Positions 35,710 to 36,986 of a stretch of 36,986 bases of DNA are shown here, piece after piece. The translations under genes were made by a program, and so were the position numbers. The DNA comes from Prevotella sp. (GTDB taxonomy: Bacteria > Bacteroidota > Bacteroidia > Bacteroidales > Bacteroidaceae): positions 1-36,986 of the forward strand of contig JAEAMQ010000050.1 in NCBI GenBank assembly GCA_016901395.1, written 5' to 3'. The stretch's first letter is position 1, and each line of letters opens with the position of its first letter. The notes under the pieces were generated by a model, which was not told the origin of the DNA, ran no database searches, and was given only the letters and a program-made list of their open reading frames with translations.

Positions 35710-35738
35710 GTATGTAGTTTTAAAAAAATGTTATGGTG

Positions 35739-35746
35739 CAAAGTTA
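35739..35746 (-). promoter_or_regulatory. -7 box of the susC operon
   Basis: On the minus strand this reads TAACTTTG, fitting TAnnTTTG, 30 bases upstream of the susC ATG. The -33 position has no TTTG, consistent with a promoter that needs an activator such as the adjacent HTCS-type regulator. Confidence 0.55.
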
Positions 35747-35862
35747 AGCTGTCATATTTGTTTGGGCTTTTTGGATAATTCTTTTGTATATCTGTTTTGT
35801 TCAAAAAGGTTTATCGTATTGTTCAAACATTTTCATTTTTGTTCATTTTACCCAATTGAGGC

Positions 35863-35893
35863 TTTGTATGTCAAGGGTTTATTGTTATATTTG
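35863..35893 (+). promoter_or_regulatory. Promoter of the propeller sensor gene
   Basis: TTTG at 35863-35866 and TATATTTG at 35886-35893 are exactly 19 bases apart, a perfect Bacteroidetes consensus. The ATG at 35918 is about 18 bases after the predicted start. Confidence 0.7.
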
Positions 35894-35917
35894 CGGTGTG
35901 AAACAATCTTGTTTAAC

Positions 35918-36868
35918 ATGAAATATCCACAATCTAACCTTACGTACATTCTGTCTCTTTTCATCATAGTGTCAATGCTCCTTTCATGTGCAAAGGTGCG
36001 GGAAACGCCCACCTTGGTAGATGAAGATCATGCCATGGTGGTTGCTGATGAAATATCCAACCATCATGTCAAAGCCTTTGGAGAAGATGCTTATGGCCAT
36101 ATGTGGATAGCTACCTTTAGGGGACTGAACAAGTATGATGGTAATAAATACTACCAATACTTTTGTACGGATGACTCATTGGGCTTACCCGATAATAACG
36201 TGACAGGAGTGGCACGTGACAGGGATGGCTGTATATGGGTGTCTACCGTGAATGGGGTGTGCCGTTATACGAAAAAAAACACTTTTGAACGTATAGCCAT
36301 GGATGACTTTAACCGTAATATCGTTCAATTGATTGTCACTCCCGATAATCGGATTATGATTTATAATGTGGGGTGTTTGTTGGAGTATGACGCAGGAAAA
36401 AATAGGTTTGTCAAGCGTCTTGACCATCTGGACAGGCATCACCATTTTATGGGACGTGTGCTTGTGGGACATCAAGGCGATTTATGGATACAAAACTTCA
36501 GTAGCCTGCGACATTACAAGGGGGCAAAGCTGAACCGGGTAGACTCGGTGGCATTGCCAAAAGGCTTCTATCCGGTGTATTCTTATCTGCAGGATGACAA
36601 CCGGATATGGTTGTGCAGTGCCAACGGTATCATGATATATAATGTGCAAAGTGGCAGCTTTGAGTCTGTGCCGGATGTCATCGCCAAGCATCCGGTGTTT
36701 TGTCATGATCAGGTGAACAGCATGCTTGTATACAACAAGACAGGACTGTTGCTGAGTACATCTCAGAATGGTATGTTCTATTATGATGCCCGAACCGGTA
36801 CTGTGACAGGACAGGGAAAAGCCGGATTTCCCTTCGATGTGCCTGATTTCAAGGTGACAAATCACTAG
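35918..36868 (+). pseudogene. Hybrid two-component/propeller sensor (HTCS), truncated after the first propeller blades
   Basis: A 316-residue product that matches only the N-terminal sensor part of Bacteroidales hybrid two-component regulators, normally over 1300 residues. Signal/lipobox-like leader (SMLLSC, about residue 24) is followed by two-component-regulator propeller repeats (HMWIATFRGLNKYDG, CIWVSTVNGVCRY, DLWIQNFSSLRHY, IWLCSANGIMIYN). The Y_Y_Y domain, transmembrane segment, histidine kinase, receiver and AraC-type domains are all missing. The stop TAG at 36866-36868 is immediately followed by unrelated sequence, so the gene is cut rather than naturally short. Position and divergent orientation to susC indicate it was the regulator of that operon. 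A frame open further upstream (to 35549) overlaps susC and is not the gene; ATG 35918 follows a consensus promoter. Confidence 0.82.
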
Positions 36869-36986
36869 TGTCCGGTAAAAAATTGAGGGTTATCAAAAAG
36901 GCTAGTTTCGATGACACTTTGATCACTTGGCTTAACCAGCTTCTCTGCCCTCTCAAAGAGACTATGTAAATTAATTTTCTCAAACA
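36865..36986 (-). mobile_element. Probable edge of an insertion element, with a partial minus-strand ORF
   Basis: From about 36868 the sequence stops resembling the sensor gene and begins TGTCCGGTAAAAAATTGAGG. The minus strand is open from the window end to a TAG at 36867-36865 (39 codons; ends SLFDNPQFFTGH), whose stop overlaps the sensor's stop in the palindrome CTAG. This suggests an insertion at CTAG, with the ORF being the end of a transposase. The plus strand is also open for 33 codons, so the direction is uncertain. I do not recognise the family and the other end is outside the window. Confidence 0.4.

Overview
The window looks like a chromosomal piece of a Bacteroidales bacterium, most likely Prevotella/Segatella. 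The evidence is the SusC/SusD pair with an adjacent hybrid two-component-type propeller sensor, an SdhCAB operon with a b558-type cytochrome subunit, C10 (streptopain-like) protease with BspA-type leucine-rich repeats, a Por-type C-terminal tail on a secreted protein, and Bacteroidetes promoters of the form TTTG-N19-TAnnTTTG in front of several genes. Coding DNA is moderately GC-rich; the gaps are AT-rich or full of repeats. No rRNA, tRNA or CRISPR array was seen.

Layout. 1-2.6 kb: an apt gene broken by an in-frame stop, a near-perfect ParB-binding parS palindrome (391-406), and mnmG. 2.6-6.3 kb: the sdhCAB (succinate dehydrogenase/fumarate reductase) operon with promoter, leader hairpin and terminator. 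6.4-6.7 kb: a small self-contained transcription unit (promoter, 37-codon ORF, terminator) on the minus strand. 6.8-8.0 kb: a class I SAM methyltransferase, then a 380-bp inverted array of 45-bp repeats. 8.9-12.1 kb: a GNAT-like protein and the topoisomerase IV/gyrase B subunit. 12.1-16.2 kb: a very repeat-rich stretch holding a GxxExxY protein, an S41 processing protease and ybeY. 16.2-18.5 kb: coaD and ruvB. 18.7-21.2 kb: a 22-bp repeat array, a C10 protease with LRRs and a small lipoprotein, ending in a strong terminator shared with a YqhD-like alcohol dehydrogenase on the other strand. 22.7-25.6 kb: a 975-residue secreted protein with a duplicated carbohydrate-binding-like module. 26.0-35.7 kb: a polysaccharide utilization operon read right to left, SusC-SusD-esterase-GH3-esterase. 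35.9-36.9 kb: its divergent sensor gene, cut off after 316 residues at what looks like the edge of an insertion element.

How the parts work together. SusC/SusD would import oligosaccharides; two paralogous CE1-like esterases and a GH3 glycosidase would strip acyl/feruloyl groups and terminal sugars, which fits feruloylated xylan or a similar plant glycan (inference). Reduced carbon would feed fumarate respiration by SdhCAB. Because the sensor/regulator is truncated, control of this locus is probably lost or altered in this strain.

The most unusual signal is not a gene: five separate tandem arrays in the window have unit lengths of exactly 22, 66 or 88 bp, and others have 21, 43 or 45 bp, so nearly all repeats are multiples of about two helical turns. 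Some lie inside nested inverted repeats (14675-15546) and beside identical 40-bp hairpin elements.
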